Assembly (NCBI RefSeq): GCF_040436345.1
Contig: NC_133232.1
Location: 25,946,315-26,010,314 of the forward strand
Direction: 5' to 3'
Origin: Pagrus major
Taxonomy: Eukaryota; Chordata; Actinopteri; Spariformes; Sparidae
Length of the DNA stretch: 64,000 nt
A program made the position numbers and the translations under genes. Position 1 is the stretch's first letter, and each line of letters begins with the position of its first letter. Shown in pieces: positions 46,756-59,850 of this stretch. The notes beneath the pieces are model-generated. The model was not told the DNA's origin, searched no databases, and saw nothing but the letters and a program-made list of their open reading frames with translations.

Positions 46756-49140
46756 ATGGCGAGGCAAGTACTGCTGTTTATCTGTGTCCTCTTCGTCGGC
46801 TCCGTGCTCGGGCAGGTCAGCTACACAATACCGGAGGAAATGGCGAAAGGATCTTTAGTCGGTAATATAGCACACGATTTAGGTTTACAAACGAAACGTC
46901 TCACATCTGGTAAAGCTCGAATTTTTACACGAGACAGCGACCAGTACATCGAGCTGAACAGAGAAAGAGGAGTCCTCATCGTTAAAGAGAAAATCGACAG
47001 AGAGGCGCTCTGCAGACAGACGACGCCGTGTGCTTTACATTTTCAGATCATTTTGGAAAATCCTATGGAATTTTACACGGTTACTGTCCAGATCACTGAC
47101 ATTAATGATAATGCACCAACCTTTGAAAAAAATGAGATGAAATTCAAGATTAGCGAGTCAGCGACTCTCGGGGCAAAATTTGTACTGAAAAGGGCTGTGG
47201 ATCTTGATGTTGGAATTAACGATCTTAAAAGCTACGAATTAAAACCAACAGATAATTTTGCTCTGAAGCTGCACAATAACGCTGATGGGAATAAAAACGT
47301 TGAGATGGTGCTACAGAAGCCTTTAGACAGAGAGAAACAAGAGCAGATATCTCTCGTGTTGACGGCTGTAGATGGAGGAGAGCCGCAGATGTCAGGAACA
47401 ATGCTGATTGTCATCACAGTTTTAGACGCTAATGATAATGCTCCTGTTTTTACACAGCAAACATACAAAGCTACTGTTACTGAGAATTCACCTAAAGGAA
47501 CTGTTGTAGCCACTGTTACAGCCTCAGATGCTGATCAGGGCTCTAATGGTAAAATAACTTATTCAATCACAAATACGTTAGATGACGTCGGGAGAGTATT
47601 TGAGATAAATGAGGAAACTGGTGAAGTGACTTTAATTGGAAATATTGACTTTGAGGAGTCACGAAACTATCAAATTAATTTACTTGCCAGTGATGAGGGA
47701 GGACTCACTGATTCTTCCAAGTTAATTGTCGATGTGCAAGATGTTAATGACAACAAGCCTGAAATCAACATAATGTCAAAGTCAACTGTGATTTCAGAGG
47801 ATGCCAAACTCAATACAGTTGTTACAATGATAAATATTGAGGACAGGGACTCAGGAGAAAACGGAGAGGTTCAATGCTTTATCAACGATAATATACCTTT
47901 CACTTTGGAAGCATCAACGAATAATTTCTATAGTTTAGTAACAGACAGTGATCTGGACAGAGAGAGAGCCTCTGAGTATAATATAAGTGTGACCTGCTCT
48001 GATGAGGGAGTGCCCTCCCTCTCCAGCAGCGTCACTCTCACCTTGCAGATCTCTGATGTGAATGACAACGCGCCTGTCTTTGAGAGGAGCTCATATGAGG
48101 CCAACATTGTAGAAAACAACACACCAGGCCTCTCTATATTCACAGTGAAAGCCAGAGACGCTGACTGGAACCAGAATGCTCGTGTCTCTTACATCCTGGA
48201 GGACTCCTCTGTTAACGGAGTGCTAGTCTCCTCATATGTGTCCGTCAGTGCTGAAAGTGGAGTCATCCATGCAGTGCGCTCTTTTGACTACGAGCAGATC
48301 AAAGATTTCCAGTTCCACGTCAAAGCGCAGGATGGAGGCTCTCCTCCACTCAGTAGTAATGTGAGCGTGAAAATAATGATCCAGGACCAGAACGACAACC
48401 CCCCTCAGGTTCTGTACCCAGTCCAGACTGGTGGCTCTCTGGTGGCTGAAATGGTGCCTCGTTCAGCAGATGTGGGCTATCTGGTGACTAAAGTGGTGGC
48501 TGTTGATGTGGACTCTGGACAGAATGCCTGGCTCTCCTATAAACTGCAGAAAGCCACAGACAGGGCGCTGTTTGAAGTGGGCTCACAGAATGGAGAAATC
48601 AGAACTATCCGCCAGGTGACTGATAAAGATGCTGTGAAACAGAGACTGACTGTTATAGTGGAGGACAACGGGCAGCCCTCTCGTTCAGCTACAGTCATTG
48701 TGAACGTGGCGGTGGCGGACAGCTTCCCTGAAGTGCTGTCGGAGTTCACTGACTTTCCTCACGACAAGGAGTACAATGACAACCTGACTTTTTACTTAGT
48801 GCTGGCTTTGGCTGTAGTGTCCTTCCTCTTCATCACGTGTTTAGTGGTTATTATATCAGTGAAAATCTACAGATGGAGACAGTCTCGCGTCCTGTATCAC
48901 TCCAGTCTCCCTGTGATTCCATATTATCCTCCACGTTACTCAGACACTTTGGGGACAGGGACTCTCCCACACGTGTACAACTACGAGGTGTGCAGGACGA
49001 CTGACTCCAGAAGGAGTGACTGTAAGTTCGGCAGAGCTGGTAGTCAGAACGTGTTGATAATGGACCCCAGTTCTACAGGGACGATGCAGCGGATACAGAG
49101 TGAGAAGAGCATCCTGGATGAACCAGACTCTCCTCTAGAG
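46756..49140 (+). CDS. Exon O: gamma-type protocadherin variable exon, QVSY subfamily (795 codons)
   Basis: ATG 46756 (MARQVLLFICVLFVGS) chosen; the 24 codons upstream open at TTG. QVSYTIPEE and LCRQTTPC pair it with N. EC2 starts TFEKNEMKFKISESATLGAKF, and EC3 has LDDVGRVFEINEETGE. It carries several private changes in the otherwise frozen EC5 block: SYEANIVEN, NGVLVSSY, SAESGV and FQFHVKAQ. EC6 has FEVGSQNGE. TM 680-702. Tail RRSDCKFGRAG with MQRIQSE. Donor GAG|GTTAGA. The EC5 changes suggest it has escaped conversion longer than its neighbours there. Confidence 0.95.
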
Positions 49141-49213
49141 GTTAGAAATGTTCCCCTTTTGGTTGTGACAAAGCTGCATGTTTAAATGTTTGTCTGCTCG
49201 CTGACATCTTAAT

Positions 49214-49234
49214 TTCAGCACCTCGGACAGAGGC
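49214..49234 (+). promoter_or_regulatory. RE1/NRSE-like REST site
   Basis: TTCAGCACCTCGGACAG then AGGC. Confidence 0.8.
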
Positions 49235-49494
49235 AGTAACCCCTCTACCACTTTTTCCTCTCTCTCAGTACGTGTCTCACAGCTCGAATAATTTTCCTGG
49301 AGTTGTTTTGGTTATTCTGACATTTATTTTTCATGCTCATACATGCCAATTTGATGATGATTGTATGGACAGTGCCCCACGTTTACGATTCATTTTAAAG
49401 TTGTTTCATTGTTTCTGTAGCGCATAAAATGCAGATTCTTCAACTATGTCGAGCTGATTTTAGGTTTACCTTTCTTGCAATGTCACTCTTTGAA

Positions 49495-49516
49495 CTCTAT
49501 GGGCCGCTGTTGGTCA
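49495..49516 (+). promoter_or_regulatory. CSE / CTCF-like promoter element of exon P
   Basis: CTATGGGCCGCTGTTGGTCA. Confidence 0.83.
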
Positions 49517-49775
49517 ACGTGTTGCAGATGTAGACAGGATTTAAAGCAGACCCTCCCATGTCATGTCCTTATTTCAGAGAAAGAGAAAGGCAGAGAGCAG
49601 TGTTCACGGACAAATTGTCTCCTCGATGGATACACTCAGTTGATGTATTCTCCTTCAACATTTGCGGATTGTATCGATATTCCTTTTCCTTTTTTATCTT
49701 CACATGGAAATATTTTTATTGTGAACCTGAGTCCGACACCCTTTTTGTGGCGCACCGTAAACTGTGGATAGAACA

Positions 49776-52157
49776 ATGAGACGGCAAGTGTTGTTTTTCA
49801 TCTCGATATTCTCTCTCGGTTCAGTCCTCGGTCAAGTCAGCTACTCCATTCCGGAGGAAATGGCGAAGGGCTCTGTTGTAGGCAACATAGCACGGGATTT
49901 AGGTTTGGATGTGAAAAGATTGAAATCAGGTAAAGCCCGTATATTTACAGGCGACAGTGCAGAGTACATCGAGCTGAGTAGAGAAAGGGGACTCCTGCTC
50001 GTTAAAGAGAGGATCGACAGAGAGTCGCTCTGCAGACAGACGACGCCTTGTGCTCTGCATTTGCAGATTATTCTAGAAAACCCAATGGAGCTTTTTCGAA
50101 TTACAGTAGAGATTACCGACATCAACGACAACAGCCCCAGTTTTAAAAATGAGGAGAAACGTTTTGAAATTAGCGAATCCGCTGTTACAGGGTCTAAATT
50201 TGTGTTAGAAAGAGCGGTTGACGCCGACATTGGCGTCAATGGTCTGAAAAATTACAGCTTGAAACCTACAGATAATTTTGTACTGAAAATACAAAGTCAT
50301 TCAGATGGAAATAAAAAGGTCGAAATGGTCTTACACAAGCCGTTAGATCGAGAGAAAGAGGAACAAATATCACTGCTGTTAACAGCTGTAGATGGAGGGG
50401 AACCTCAGATGTCTGGTACAGTAAAGATCTATGTGACTGTGCTCGATGCAAACGACAATGCTCCTGTTTTTATGCAGTCAGTTTATAAGGCAGCCATAGC
50501 GGAAAATTCTCCGAAAGGAACAACACTGACAACAGTGAGTGCCTCTGATGCAGACAAAGGAACAAACGGGGACGTGTCTTATTCAGTGTCGACCACTATG
50601 GACAGTGTCTCTGACATATTTACAATCAATGAAAAAGGTGAAGTGATTTTAGTTGGGGCAGTGGACTATGAAAAAGCCAAGTATTATCAAATTGATATTG
50701 AAGCTAATGACAGTGGTGGTCTTTCTGATTCCAGTAAGGTCATAGTTGATGTTATTGATATTAATGATAACAAGCCTGTAATCAGTATACTCTCCAAATC
50801 TGATTCGATCCCAGAGGACTCTCCCCAAAATACAGTCATAGTTATGTTCAGTGTCCTTGACCCAGATTCAAATAACAATGGTCAAGTGACCTGTAGAATA
50901 AATGGCAACATACCCTTTACTATAACAACTTCTTCAAATGATTTCTATAGTTTAGTGACAGACAGTGATCTGGACAGAGAGAGAGTCTCTGAGTATAATA
51001 TCACAGTGACCTGCTCTGATGAAGGAGTGCCCTCCCTCTCCAGTAGCGTCACTCTCACCTTACAGATCTCTGATGTGAATGACAACGCGCCTGTCTTTGA
51101 GAGGAGCTCATATGAGGCCTACATTGTAGAAAACAACACACCAGGCCTCTCTATATTCACAGTGAAAGCCAGAGACGCTGACTGGAACCAGAATGCTCGT
51201 GTTTCTTACATCCTGGAGGACTCCTCTGTTAACGGAGTGCCAGTCTCCTCATATGTGTCCGTCAGTGCTGATAGTGGAGTCATCCATGCAGTGCGCTCTT
51301 TTGACTACGAGCAGATCAAAGATTTCCAGTTCCGCGTCAAAGCGCAGGATGGAGGCTCTCCTCCACTCAGCAGTAATGTGAGTGTGAAAATAATGATCCA
51401 GGACCAGAACGACAACCCTCCTCAGGTTCTGTACCCAGTCCAGACTGGTGGCTCTCTGGTGGCTGAAATGGTGCCTCGTTCAGCAGATGTGGGCTACCTG
51501 GTGACTAAAGTGGTGGCTGTTGATGTGGACTCTGGACAGAATGCCTGGCTCTCCTATAAACTGCAGAAAGCCACAGACAGGGCGCTGTTTGAAGTGGGCT
51601 TACAGAATGGAGAAATCAGAACTATCCGCCAGGTGACTGATAAAGATGCTGTGAAACAGAGACTGACTGTTATAGTGGAGGACAACGGGCAGCCCTCTCG
51701 TTCAGCTACAGTCATTGTTAACGTGGCGGTGGCGGACAGCTTCCCTGAAGTGATGTCGGAGTTCACCGACTTTCCTCACGACAAGGAGTACAATGACAAC
51801 CTGACTTTTTACTTAGTGCTGGCTTTGGCTGTAGTGTCCTTCCTCTTCATCACGTGTTTAGTGGTTATTATATCAGTGAAAATCTACAGATGGAGACAGT
51901 CTCGCGTCCTGTATCACTCCAGTCTCCCTGTGATTCCATATTATCCTCCACGTTACTCAGACACTTTGGGGACAGGGACTCTCCCACACGTGTACAACTA
52001 CGAGGTGTGCAGGACGACTGACTCCAGAAAGAGTGACTGTAAGTTCGGCAGAGCTGGTAGTCAGAACGTGTTGATAATGGACCCCAGTTCTACAGCGACG
52101 ATGCAGCGGATGCAGATTGAGAAGAGCATCCTGGATGAACCAGACTCTCCTATAGAG
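49776..52157 (+). CDS. Exon P: gamma-type protocadherin variable exon, QVSY subfamily (794 codons)
   Basis: ATG 49776 (MRRQVLFFISIFSLG) follows AGAACA and matches the conserved RTM-RRQ position of other exons; the frame before it opens at GTG only. EC1 has NIARDLGL and LCRQTTPC. EC2 starts NEEKRFEISESAVTGSKF, related to R and S. EC3 is one residue shorter (FTINEKGEV). EC4 RERVSEYNITV has Val for Ala. EC6 has FPEVMSEFTDF, and the tail ends DSPIE, both unique. TM 679-701. Donor GAG|GTTAGT. Confidence 0.95.
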
Positions 52158-53609
52158 GTTAGTTTTGTGGAATGACATGAAGTGTGGCATTGCACCTTCT
52201 GACAGCATTTGTTTCTATTCATGACAGAAGTGTTGCTCACTAACCTTGCAGATCTTAGAAAGTTCATAATGTGGCTATTCTTTCGTCTTTAGCCAGTTTT
52301 GCATCCTTACAAATGGCCGCCCTTATACTTGTAGAAGACACTTTAATATCCACTACTTCACATTTTAATTGTCTTATAAAATCTTGACATACCTAGTAGT
52401 CTCTTGTGTAAAATTCAGTAACATTTAAGCTTTGATCCTTTCAATCCTATACATACAAGCCCTACCCTCATCATACTTTATATGTGTTACAATAGTAGGA
52501 ATACTTTAGAATATGCAAAAAGTAGGGCACATCATGGTAAAAAAAAAATACAGTTGTTGAATGTAATCCAGGAATTTTCAGAACTGGTCAGTGTCAGCCT
52601 TTTTGGGTGACTTCGTAGTTTTCTACATGTATGTTGTTTGCATTATCCACCTCCTGTTGATCAACTATTAGTCCCAGCAAAGACACACCAACAGCAACAA
52701 ATGAAGAGTGTTTGTCACTTTGAAATCAAATTTAAATCTGTGGAGAATGAATAGAGAATAGTCAGTAAGTGTGTATTATGTTGTCAGAGTAACATTTCCA
52801 TGCTGCATATATGACGATGAGTCGTCTTGTGCTCCATCTCTGTGGCAAAGAAAAAGGGCAGGTGAATGATGTTAGTTGTTGAATTTATCAGCTTGGTGCT
52901 GGTCATTGCTGACACGTTTAATTACCAAGAAGGAGTTCCTGCTTGAAATAAGTTGTACCAGCTGCTCAAGGATGGCCTGTTGGATTTTTCTTCTCAGTGA
53001 TCAGCAACCATCATAACTTCAAAAAAGGCTTTTTATTACAGATAATTTCAGTAATTCACTAGAATTTAATAATACATTTTTTATAGCTTCCTTTTAAGAG
53101 AAAATGTACCCCAATAAACAATTTGTTCTCTGTTCCTATTAAAAAGAGATAATTAAGTTCATATTAAATGAGCATTTATTTGGGAGATAATTTAAATGTT
53201 TTTGTTATTTACATGATTTAATTAGGCAGTTACATATTATTTAATTTATGTGGAAGTAAGGTGTTGCCTGATTCATTTTATAATGACTGAAAGTCGTTTT
53301 TCTATCTTCATATTGAACCTCCTACTGCATGGTGTAGTTTTCTGCAGTGCAAGTGTTTGGACTCTCAGGGCCGCTGTTGGCTAGTGTAGAACCTTCCCCC
53401 TCATCATTTGTTATATTTAACAGAGAAAGAGACTCGCAGAAAGCACACAGCCGTCGACGCAGTGACCGGGACATATCCGCTCTGAGATTCATTTATTTCG
53501 GTTTCGAGACACACGAAGATAATCAATCTTCCGCTGGATTACTTGGTGATACGGGGACCTGAATGCTTTGGAATATCTCTTTACATCTACAGTGTTTGTC
53601 GGAGATAAA
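52158..53609 (+). other. Spacer P-Q: long AT-rich stretch, CSE promoter, no clear RE1
   Basis: TTCAGAACTGGTCAGTGTCAG near 52576 is at best a decayed RE1. The segment 52200-53340 shows no gene, repeat or transposon that I recognise. CSE at 53362, then ACCTTCCCCCTCATCAT at about 53391. Confidence 0.65.
53362..53383 (+). promoter_or_regulatory. CSE / CTCF-like promoter element of exon Q
   Basis: TCAGGGCCGCTGTTGGCTA, about 231 bp before the ATG. Confidence 0.83.
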
Positions 53610-56009
53610 ATGTCGGACAGAACAATGAGACGGCAAGTACTGTTGTTCATCTCGATTTTTTCGCTCAGCTCAGTGTTCGGGCAGGTCACTTACTCCATTC
53701 CCGAGGAAATGTCAAAAGGCTCTCTAGTTGGTAACATAGCGCAGGATTTAGGGTTAAACGTAAAAAGACTGAAGTCTGGTAAAGCTCGCATATATACAGA
53801 GGACAATGCAGAGTACATCGTGCTGAATAAAGACAGAGGAGTCCTGCTTGTGAAGGAGAGAATCGACAGAGAGGCGCTCTGTGGACAGACAACACCTTGC
53901 GCTTTACATCTGCAGATTACACTGGAAGACCCGATTGAATTCTTCACTGTTACAGTCGAAATTAATGATATTAACGATAATGCACCCAGCTTCAAAAAGG
54001 ATGAGATGAAATTCAGGATTAGTGAGTCTGCTGTCATTGGAGCAAAATTTGTGCTAGAAAGAGCTATGGATCTCGACGTCGGTGTGAACGGACTGCAGAG
54101 TTATTCGCTAAAACCTACAGACAATTTCCATCTGAAACTCCAGAATCAGCAAGATGGGAGTAAAAAAGTGGAGATGGTGTTGCAAAAACAACTAGACAGA
54201 GAGGCGCAAGAGCACCTCTCTTTAGCTCTAACAGCTATCGATGGTGGTGATCCTCAGCTGTCGGGAACAATGAAAATAGAAATATCAGTGCTAGACGCTA
54301 ATGACAATGCCCCGGTATTTACGCAGGAAGTATATAAGGTTACTGTAATGGAGACTGCGCAAAAGGGCACGATTTTATGTACTGTTAGTGCTGTAGATGC
54401 AGATCAAGGTTCAAATGGACAAGTGTCATATTCAATAACAAACACGTTGGATGATGTCCCCGTTATTTTTCAAATTGACGAAGAAAATGGTGTCATAGCT
54501 TTATCTGGAAACCTGGATTATGAAAAGGCGCAGAACTATGAAATACACGTACAGGCTAGTGATGATGGAGGACTGACTGATTCATGTAAGATTATTGTAG
54601 AGGTGACAGATACAAACGATAATCACCCGTCTATTAATATTATGTCTAAAACTAATTCAATATCGGAAGATTCTAAGCCAGGAACTGTGGTAACTATATT
54701 TAATGTTCAAGATCCTGACTCTGGAGAAAATGGCAAAGTCGCATGTAATATCGGCGAAAACATGCCATTTCTGATGAAAACGACGTCGAAAAAATTCTTC
54801 AGTCTAGTGACTGACAGCGAATTAGACAGAGAGAGAGCCTCTGAGTATAATATTACTGTGACCTGCTCTGATGAGGGAGTGCCCTCCCTCTCCAGCAGCG
54901 TCACTCTCACCTTACAGATCTCTGATGTGAATGACAACGCGCCTGTCTTTGAGAGGAGCTCATATGAGGCCTACATTGTAGAAAACAACACACCAGGCCT
55001 CTCTATATTCACAGTGAAAGCCAGAGACGCTGACTGGAACCAAAATGCTCGTGTTTCTTACATCCTGGAGGACTCCTCTGTTAACGGAGTGCCAGTCTCC
55101 TCATATGTGTCCGTCAGTGCTGATAGTGGAGTCATCCATGCAGTGCGCTCTTTTGACTACGAGCAGATCAAAGATTTCCAGTTCCGCGTCAAAGCGCAGG
55201 ATGGAGGCTCTCCTCCACTCAGTAGCAATGTGAGTGTGAAAATAATGATCCAGGACCAGAACGACAACCCCCCTCAGGTTCTGTACCCGGTCCAGACTGG
55301 TGGCTCTCTGGTGGCTGAAATGGTGCCTCGTTCAGCAGATGTGGGCTATCTGGTGACTAAAGTGGTGGCTGTTGATGTGGACTCTGGACAGAATGCCTGG
55401 CTCTCCTATAAACTGCAGAAAGCCACAGACAGGGCGCTGTTTGAAGTGGGCTTACAGAATGGAGAAATCAGAACTATCCGCCAGGTGACTGATAAAGATG
55501 CTGTGAAACAGAGACTGACTGTTATAGTGGAGGACAACGGGCAACCCTCTCGTTCAGCTACAGTCATTGTTAACGTGGCGGTGGCGGACAGCTTCCCTGA
55601 AGTGCTGTCGGAGTTCACTGACTTTCCTCACGACAAGGAGTACAATGACAACCTGACTTTTTACTTAGTGCTGGCTTTGGCTGTAGTGTCCTTCCTGTTC
55701 ATCACGTGTTTAGTGGTTATTATATCAGTGAAAATATACAGATGGAGACAGTCTCGCGTCCTGTATCACTCCAGTCTCCCTGTGATTCCATATTATCCTC
55801 CACGTTACTCAGACACTTTGGGGACAGGGACTCTCCCACACGTGTACAACTACGAGGTGTGCAGGACGACTGACTCCAGAAAGAGTGACTGTAAGTTCGG
55901 CAGAGCTGGTAGTCAGAACGTGTTGATAATGGACCCCAGTTCTACAGGGACGATGCAGCGGATGCAGAGTGAGAAGAGCATCCTGGATGAACCAGACTCT
56001 CCTCTAGAG
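53610..56009 (+). CDS. Exon Q: gamma-type protocadherin variable exon, QVSY subfamily (800 codons)
   Basis: ATG 53610 (MSDRTMRRQVLLFISIF) chosen; the frame extends up only to a TTG. Unusually starts QVTYSIPEEMSKGSL. EC1 reads EDNAEYIVLNKDRG, a Val where the family has Glu, and LCGQTTPC. EC2 ALTAIDGGDPQLSG. EC3 MDETAQKG-like segment (METAQKGTILCTVSAVDAD) is private and includes a Cys. EC4 NIGENMPFLMKTTSKKFF. TM 685-707; tail RKSDCKFGRAG. Donor GAG|GTTAGA, with a 3' flank that is duplicated after exon R. Confidence 0.95.
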
Positions 56010-56165
56010 GTTAGAAAACACTAACATTTCATATGTTTTAATCTTATACAAATCAGAGCTATAGTACTGGTGAATTCATTTAATAAGGTAATTTATTTCA
56101 GCAGCAGTCCAAAACAGACCATATGTAAATGATTGAGAGATTTAGACAATGCTCGAACGGTCATA

Positions 56166-56186
56166 TTCAGCACCATGGACAGCGAC
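56166..56186 (+). promoter_or_regulatory. RE1/NRSE-like REST site
   Basis: TTCAGCACCATGGACAG then CGAC. Confidence 0.82.
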
Positions 56187-56479
56187 ACTTGACCGCTGCA
56201 ACACCAGTAAATGTCCCGATGTGATGTGTTTTCATTATTCGTCTCTGCTTCATACCTTCTATATTATTAACTTTTTTAAAACAATGCTTCTGTTGCTACA
56301 TCATTCTATTATGTCTCCAAGAATATATGACACATTATTTTTAAAGTTCACATTTTGGGAAATATCAGTATGATATTTTAGTGGCCAGATTGTGTCTGGA
56401 TTTAACTCAGCTTGATAACCAGTGTGACTTTGCACTCAACTGGTTCTGTGATTTTATTTGATGTAATTTGTATTTTCAA

Positions 56480-56501
56480 CTCAAAGCGTCGCTGTTGGCA
56501 A
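56480..56501 (+). promoter_or_regulatory. CSE / CTCF-like promoter element of exon R
   Basis: CAAAGCGTCGCTGTTGGCAA. T precedes the CGCTGTTG core, a variant found only in R and S. Confidence 0.78.
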
Positions 56502-56718
56502 GCGTGTTGCGATGTATCTAGATGTTATTTGTTTCTCTCTGTGTGTCCTGCCCCTTCGTGTCGGTACGTTTGACACAATCAGAGAAAGACAGAGCACACG
56601 GTCCGCGCTCATAAGTCTCCCTGCGACGAATGGAATAACTGGATTCATTATTTTGCTTCCTTCAGTCGGATTTCGGACGATAGTTTTGTTACCTACCGTC
56701 GCATTGGCTGCATTGGGA

Positions 56719-56733
56719 ATGCTTTTGTTTTAA
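56719..56733 (+). promoter_or_regulatory. uORF MLLF whose stop overlaps the exon R start (TAATG)
   Basis: ATG CTT TTG TTT TAA, the last A being the A of the main ATG at 56733. The same frame extends up to another ATG at 56512 (73 codons). Translation is not shown. Confidence 0.4.
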
Positions 56734-59147
56734 TGGTGAAGGAAACGACTGCGGACAGAACAATGAGACGGCAAGTACTGTTGTTTCTCTCGGTCCTGTG
56801 TCTGAGCTACGCGCTCGGGCAGGTCAGCTATTCAATTCCTGAAGAAATGACCAAAGGATCTGTAGTTGGTAACATAGCGCACGATTTAGGTTTGGATCTT
56901 AAAAGGCTGAAATCAGGTAAAGCTCGTGTCTATACAGGAGCCAGTGTAGAATTCATCGGGCTGAATAAAGACAGAGGAGTCCTCCTCATCCAGGAGAGGA
57001 TAGACAGAGAGGCGCTGTGTGGAGAGACGACGCCTTGTGCTTTGCATTTCCAGTTAATTCTGGAGAATCCGATGGAATTGTTTCGTGTAACAGTGGAGAT
57101 CACCGACATAAACGACAACACCCCCAGTTTTACAAATGCAGAAAAACGCTTTGAAATCAGCGAGTCCGCTGTGATTGGATCGAAATTCATATTAGACAAA
57201 GCTATTGATTCCGACATCGGGATGAATGGATTACAACAATACTCACTTTCTCCAACCGATAACTTTGTATTAAAATCTGGAAATCAGGCAGACAGAAGCA
57301 AGAAGGTAGAAATGGTTCTCCAGAAGCCTTTAGATCGAGAAAAGCAGGAGCACATCTCACTGCTGTTAACTGCTGTAGATGGAGGAGAGCCGCAGATGTC
57401 AGGGACAATGCAGATATTTGTTAATGTATTAGACGCGAATGACAACGCGCCTACATTCTCTAAACCGCTATACAGAGCAAAAATACTGGAAAACTCTCCA
57501 AAAGGCACAAGTGTAACTACTGTGAATGCATCTGATAAAGACATCGGCTCAAACAGAGAAGTGTCGTATCTTATATCTACCAGTGAACGTCTTATAACTG
57601 CACTGTTTAAGATTGATCCACAGACTGGTGAAATTATGCTGGTCGGTGAAATAGATTATGAGAAGGCGAAAATATATGAAATGGATATTGAAGCTGTAGA
57701 TAGTGGGGGACTGTCTGATTCTACTAAAGTGATAGTTGATGTTATTGATATAAATGACAATAATCCTCAAATTAACATTGTTTCTAAATCAGACTCCATA
57801 TTAGAGGACTCGCCTCCAAACACTGTTATAGCGATGTTAAGTGTGAATGACCCAGATTCAGAGAATAATGGAGAGGTAGAGTGTAATATAGACCGTAACA
57901 TTCCCTTTAAAATACAAAGTACATTAAATGGATTTTATACTTTAGTCACAGAGGTCACTTTGGACAGAGAGATCGCGTCACAATATAATATAAGTGTGAC
58001 CTGCTCTGATGAAGGAGTGCCCTCCCTCTCCAGCAGCGTCACTCTCACCTTACAGATCTCTGATGTGAATGACAACGCGCCTGTCTTTGAGAGGAGCTCA
58101 TATGAGGCCTACATTGTAGAAAACAACACACCAGGCCTCTCTATATTCACAGTGAAAGCCAGAGACGCTGACTGGAACCAGAATGCTCGTGTTTCTTACA
58201 TCCTGGAGGACTCCTCTGTTAACGGAGTGCCAGTCTCCTCATATGTGTCCGTCAGTGCTGATAGTGGAGTCATCCATGCAGTGCGCTCTTTTGACTACGA
58301 GCAGATCAAAGATTTCCAGTTCCGCGTCAAAGCGCAGGATGGAGGCTCTCCTCCACTCAGCAGTAATGTGAGTGTGAAAATAATGATCCAGGACCAGAAC
58401 GACAACCCCCCTCAGGTTCTGTACCCAGTCCAGACTGGTGGCTCTCTGGTGGCTGAAATGGTGCCTCGTTCAGCAGATGTGGGCTATCTGGTGACTAAAG
58501 TGGTGGCTGTTGATGTGGACTCTGGACAGAATGCCTGGCTCTCCTATAAACTGCAGAAAGCCACAGACAGGGCGCTGTTTGAAGTGGGCTTACAGAATGG
58601 AGAAATCAGAACTATCCGCCAGGTGACTGATAAAGATGCTGTGAAACAGAGACTGACTGTTATAGTGGAGGACAACGGGCAGCCCTCTCGTTCAGCTACA
58701 GTCATTGTTAACGTGGCGGTGGCGGACAGCTTCCCTGAAGTGCTGTCGGAGTTCACTGACTTTCCTCACGACAAGGAGTACAATGACAACCTGACTTTTT
58801 ACTTAGTGCTGGCTTTGGCTGTAGTGTCCTTCCTGTTCATCACGTGTTTAGTGGTTATTATATCAGTGAAAATCTACAGATGGAGACAGTCTCGCGTCCT
58901 GTATCACTCCAGTCTCCCTGTGATTCCATATTATCCTCCACGTTACTCAGACACTTTGGGGACAGGGACTCTCCCACACGTGTACAACTACGAGGTGTGC
59001 AGGACGACTGACTCCAGAAGGAGTGACTGTAAGTTCGGCAGAGCTGGTAGTCAGAACGTGTTGATAATGGACCCCAGTTCTACAGGGACGATGCAGCGGA
59101 TGCAGAGTGAGAAGAGCATCCTGGATGAACCAGACTCTCCTCTGGAG
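56733..59147 (+). CDS. Exon R: gamma-type protocadherin variable exon, QVSY subfamily (805 codons)
   Basis: ATG 56733 (MVKETTADRTMRRQVLLFLSVLCLS); a second ATG at 56763 would give the MRRQVLLF start common to other exons. EC1 has ASVEFIGLNKDRG and LCGETTPC; the EC1 Gly replaces the usual Glu in EYIEL. EC2 starts NAEKRFEISESAVIGSKFILDKAI and has KSGNQADRSKK. EC3 is long and lacks the usual GSNGK (GSNREVSYLISTSERLITALFKID). EC4 ends REIASQYNISV. TM 690-712. Donor GAG|GTTAGA. Nearly the same protein as S. Confidence 0.95.
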
Positions 59148-59302
59148 GTTAGAAAACACTAACATTTCATATGTTTTAATCCATTCAAATCAAAGTCATG
59201 GTACTAGTGCATTGATTTTATGAGTCAGTTTATTTCAGCAGCAGTCTGAAAAAGAACATATATAAATGATTGAGAGGTTTAGGTAATGCTACAAACTTCC
59301 TA

Positions 59303-59323
59303 TTCAGCACCATGGACAGCGAC
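59303..59323 (+). promoter_or_regulatory. RE1/NRSE-like REST site
   Basis: TTCAGCACCATGGACAG then CGAC; duplicate of 56166. Confidence 0.82.
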
Positions 59324-59615
59324 GCTTGACCGCTGCCAACACCAGTAAATCTACACGTGTTGAGGTTTTATTTCAGGTCTCTGCTTCAAAACTTTTGCTC
59401 TTTCTACAATTCAAAAGCGCTGCTTTTGGATATCTAACATTCACATATGTCATTGAACCACTTGAGCACAATAAAATCAAAGGATATATTTATAAATATC
59501 AATATCATACATTTATGGTCAAATTGTCTCTTTGGTCTTGGCTCAGCTTGATAACCAGTGTGACTTTGCACTCAACTGGTTCTGTGATTTTATTTGATGT
59601 AATTTGTATTTTCAA

Positions 59616-59637
59616 CTCAAAGCGTCGCTGTTGGCAA
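59616..59637 (+). promoter_or_regulatory. CSE / CTCF-like promoter element of exon S
   Basis: CAAAGCGTCGCTGTTGGCAA, as in exon R. Confidence 0.78.
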
Positions 59638-59850
59638 GCGTGTTGCGATGTATCTAGATGTTATTTTTTCTCTGTGTGTCCTGCCCCTTCGTGTCGGTAC
59701 GTTTTGCACAATCAGAGAAAGACAGAGCACACGGTCCGCGCTCATAAGTCTCCCTGCGACGAATGGAATAACTGGATTCATTATTTGCTTCCTTCAGTCG
59801 GATTTTCGACGATATTTTTGATACCTACCGTCGCATTGGCTGCATTGGGA

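Larger units (their letters stand above)
49141..49775 (+). other. Spacer O-P: RE1, CSE promoter
   Basis: The shortest spacer, about 0.6 kb. RE1 at 49214 (74 bp after the donor), an isolated RE1 right half TGGACAGTGCC near 49366, CSE at 49495, C-rich box near 49549. Confidence 0.7.
56010..56732 (+). other. Spacer Q-R: RE1, CSE promoter, uORF
   Basis: RE1 at 56166, CSE at 56480, and a short upstream frame overlapping the exon R ATG. Very similar to the next spacer. Confidence 0.72.
56010..59147 (+). repeat. Segmental duplication copy 1 (exon R unit)
   Basis: The unit consists of 3' flank, RE1, CSE, 5' UTR and exon. Exon ends of Q, R and S are 3138 and 3132 bp apart, and the spacers after Q and R match from the donor onward. 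Confidence 0.85.

Noticed and set aside
49366-49377. TGGACAGTGCCC as an RE1
   Set aside because: Only the right half-site is present, with no left half at 2 or 9 nt.
52576-52597. TTCAGAACTGGTCAGTGTCAG as an RE1 after exon P
   Set aside because: The right half lacks GGACAG; too weak to call.
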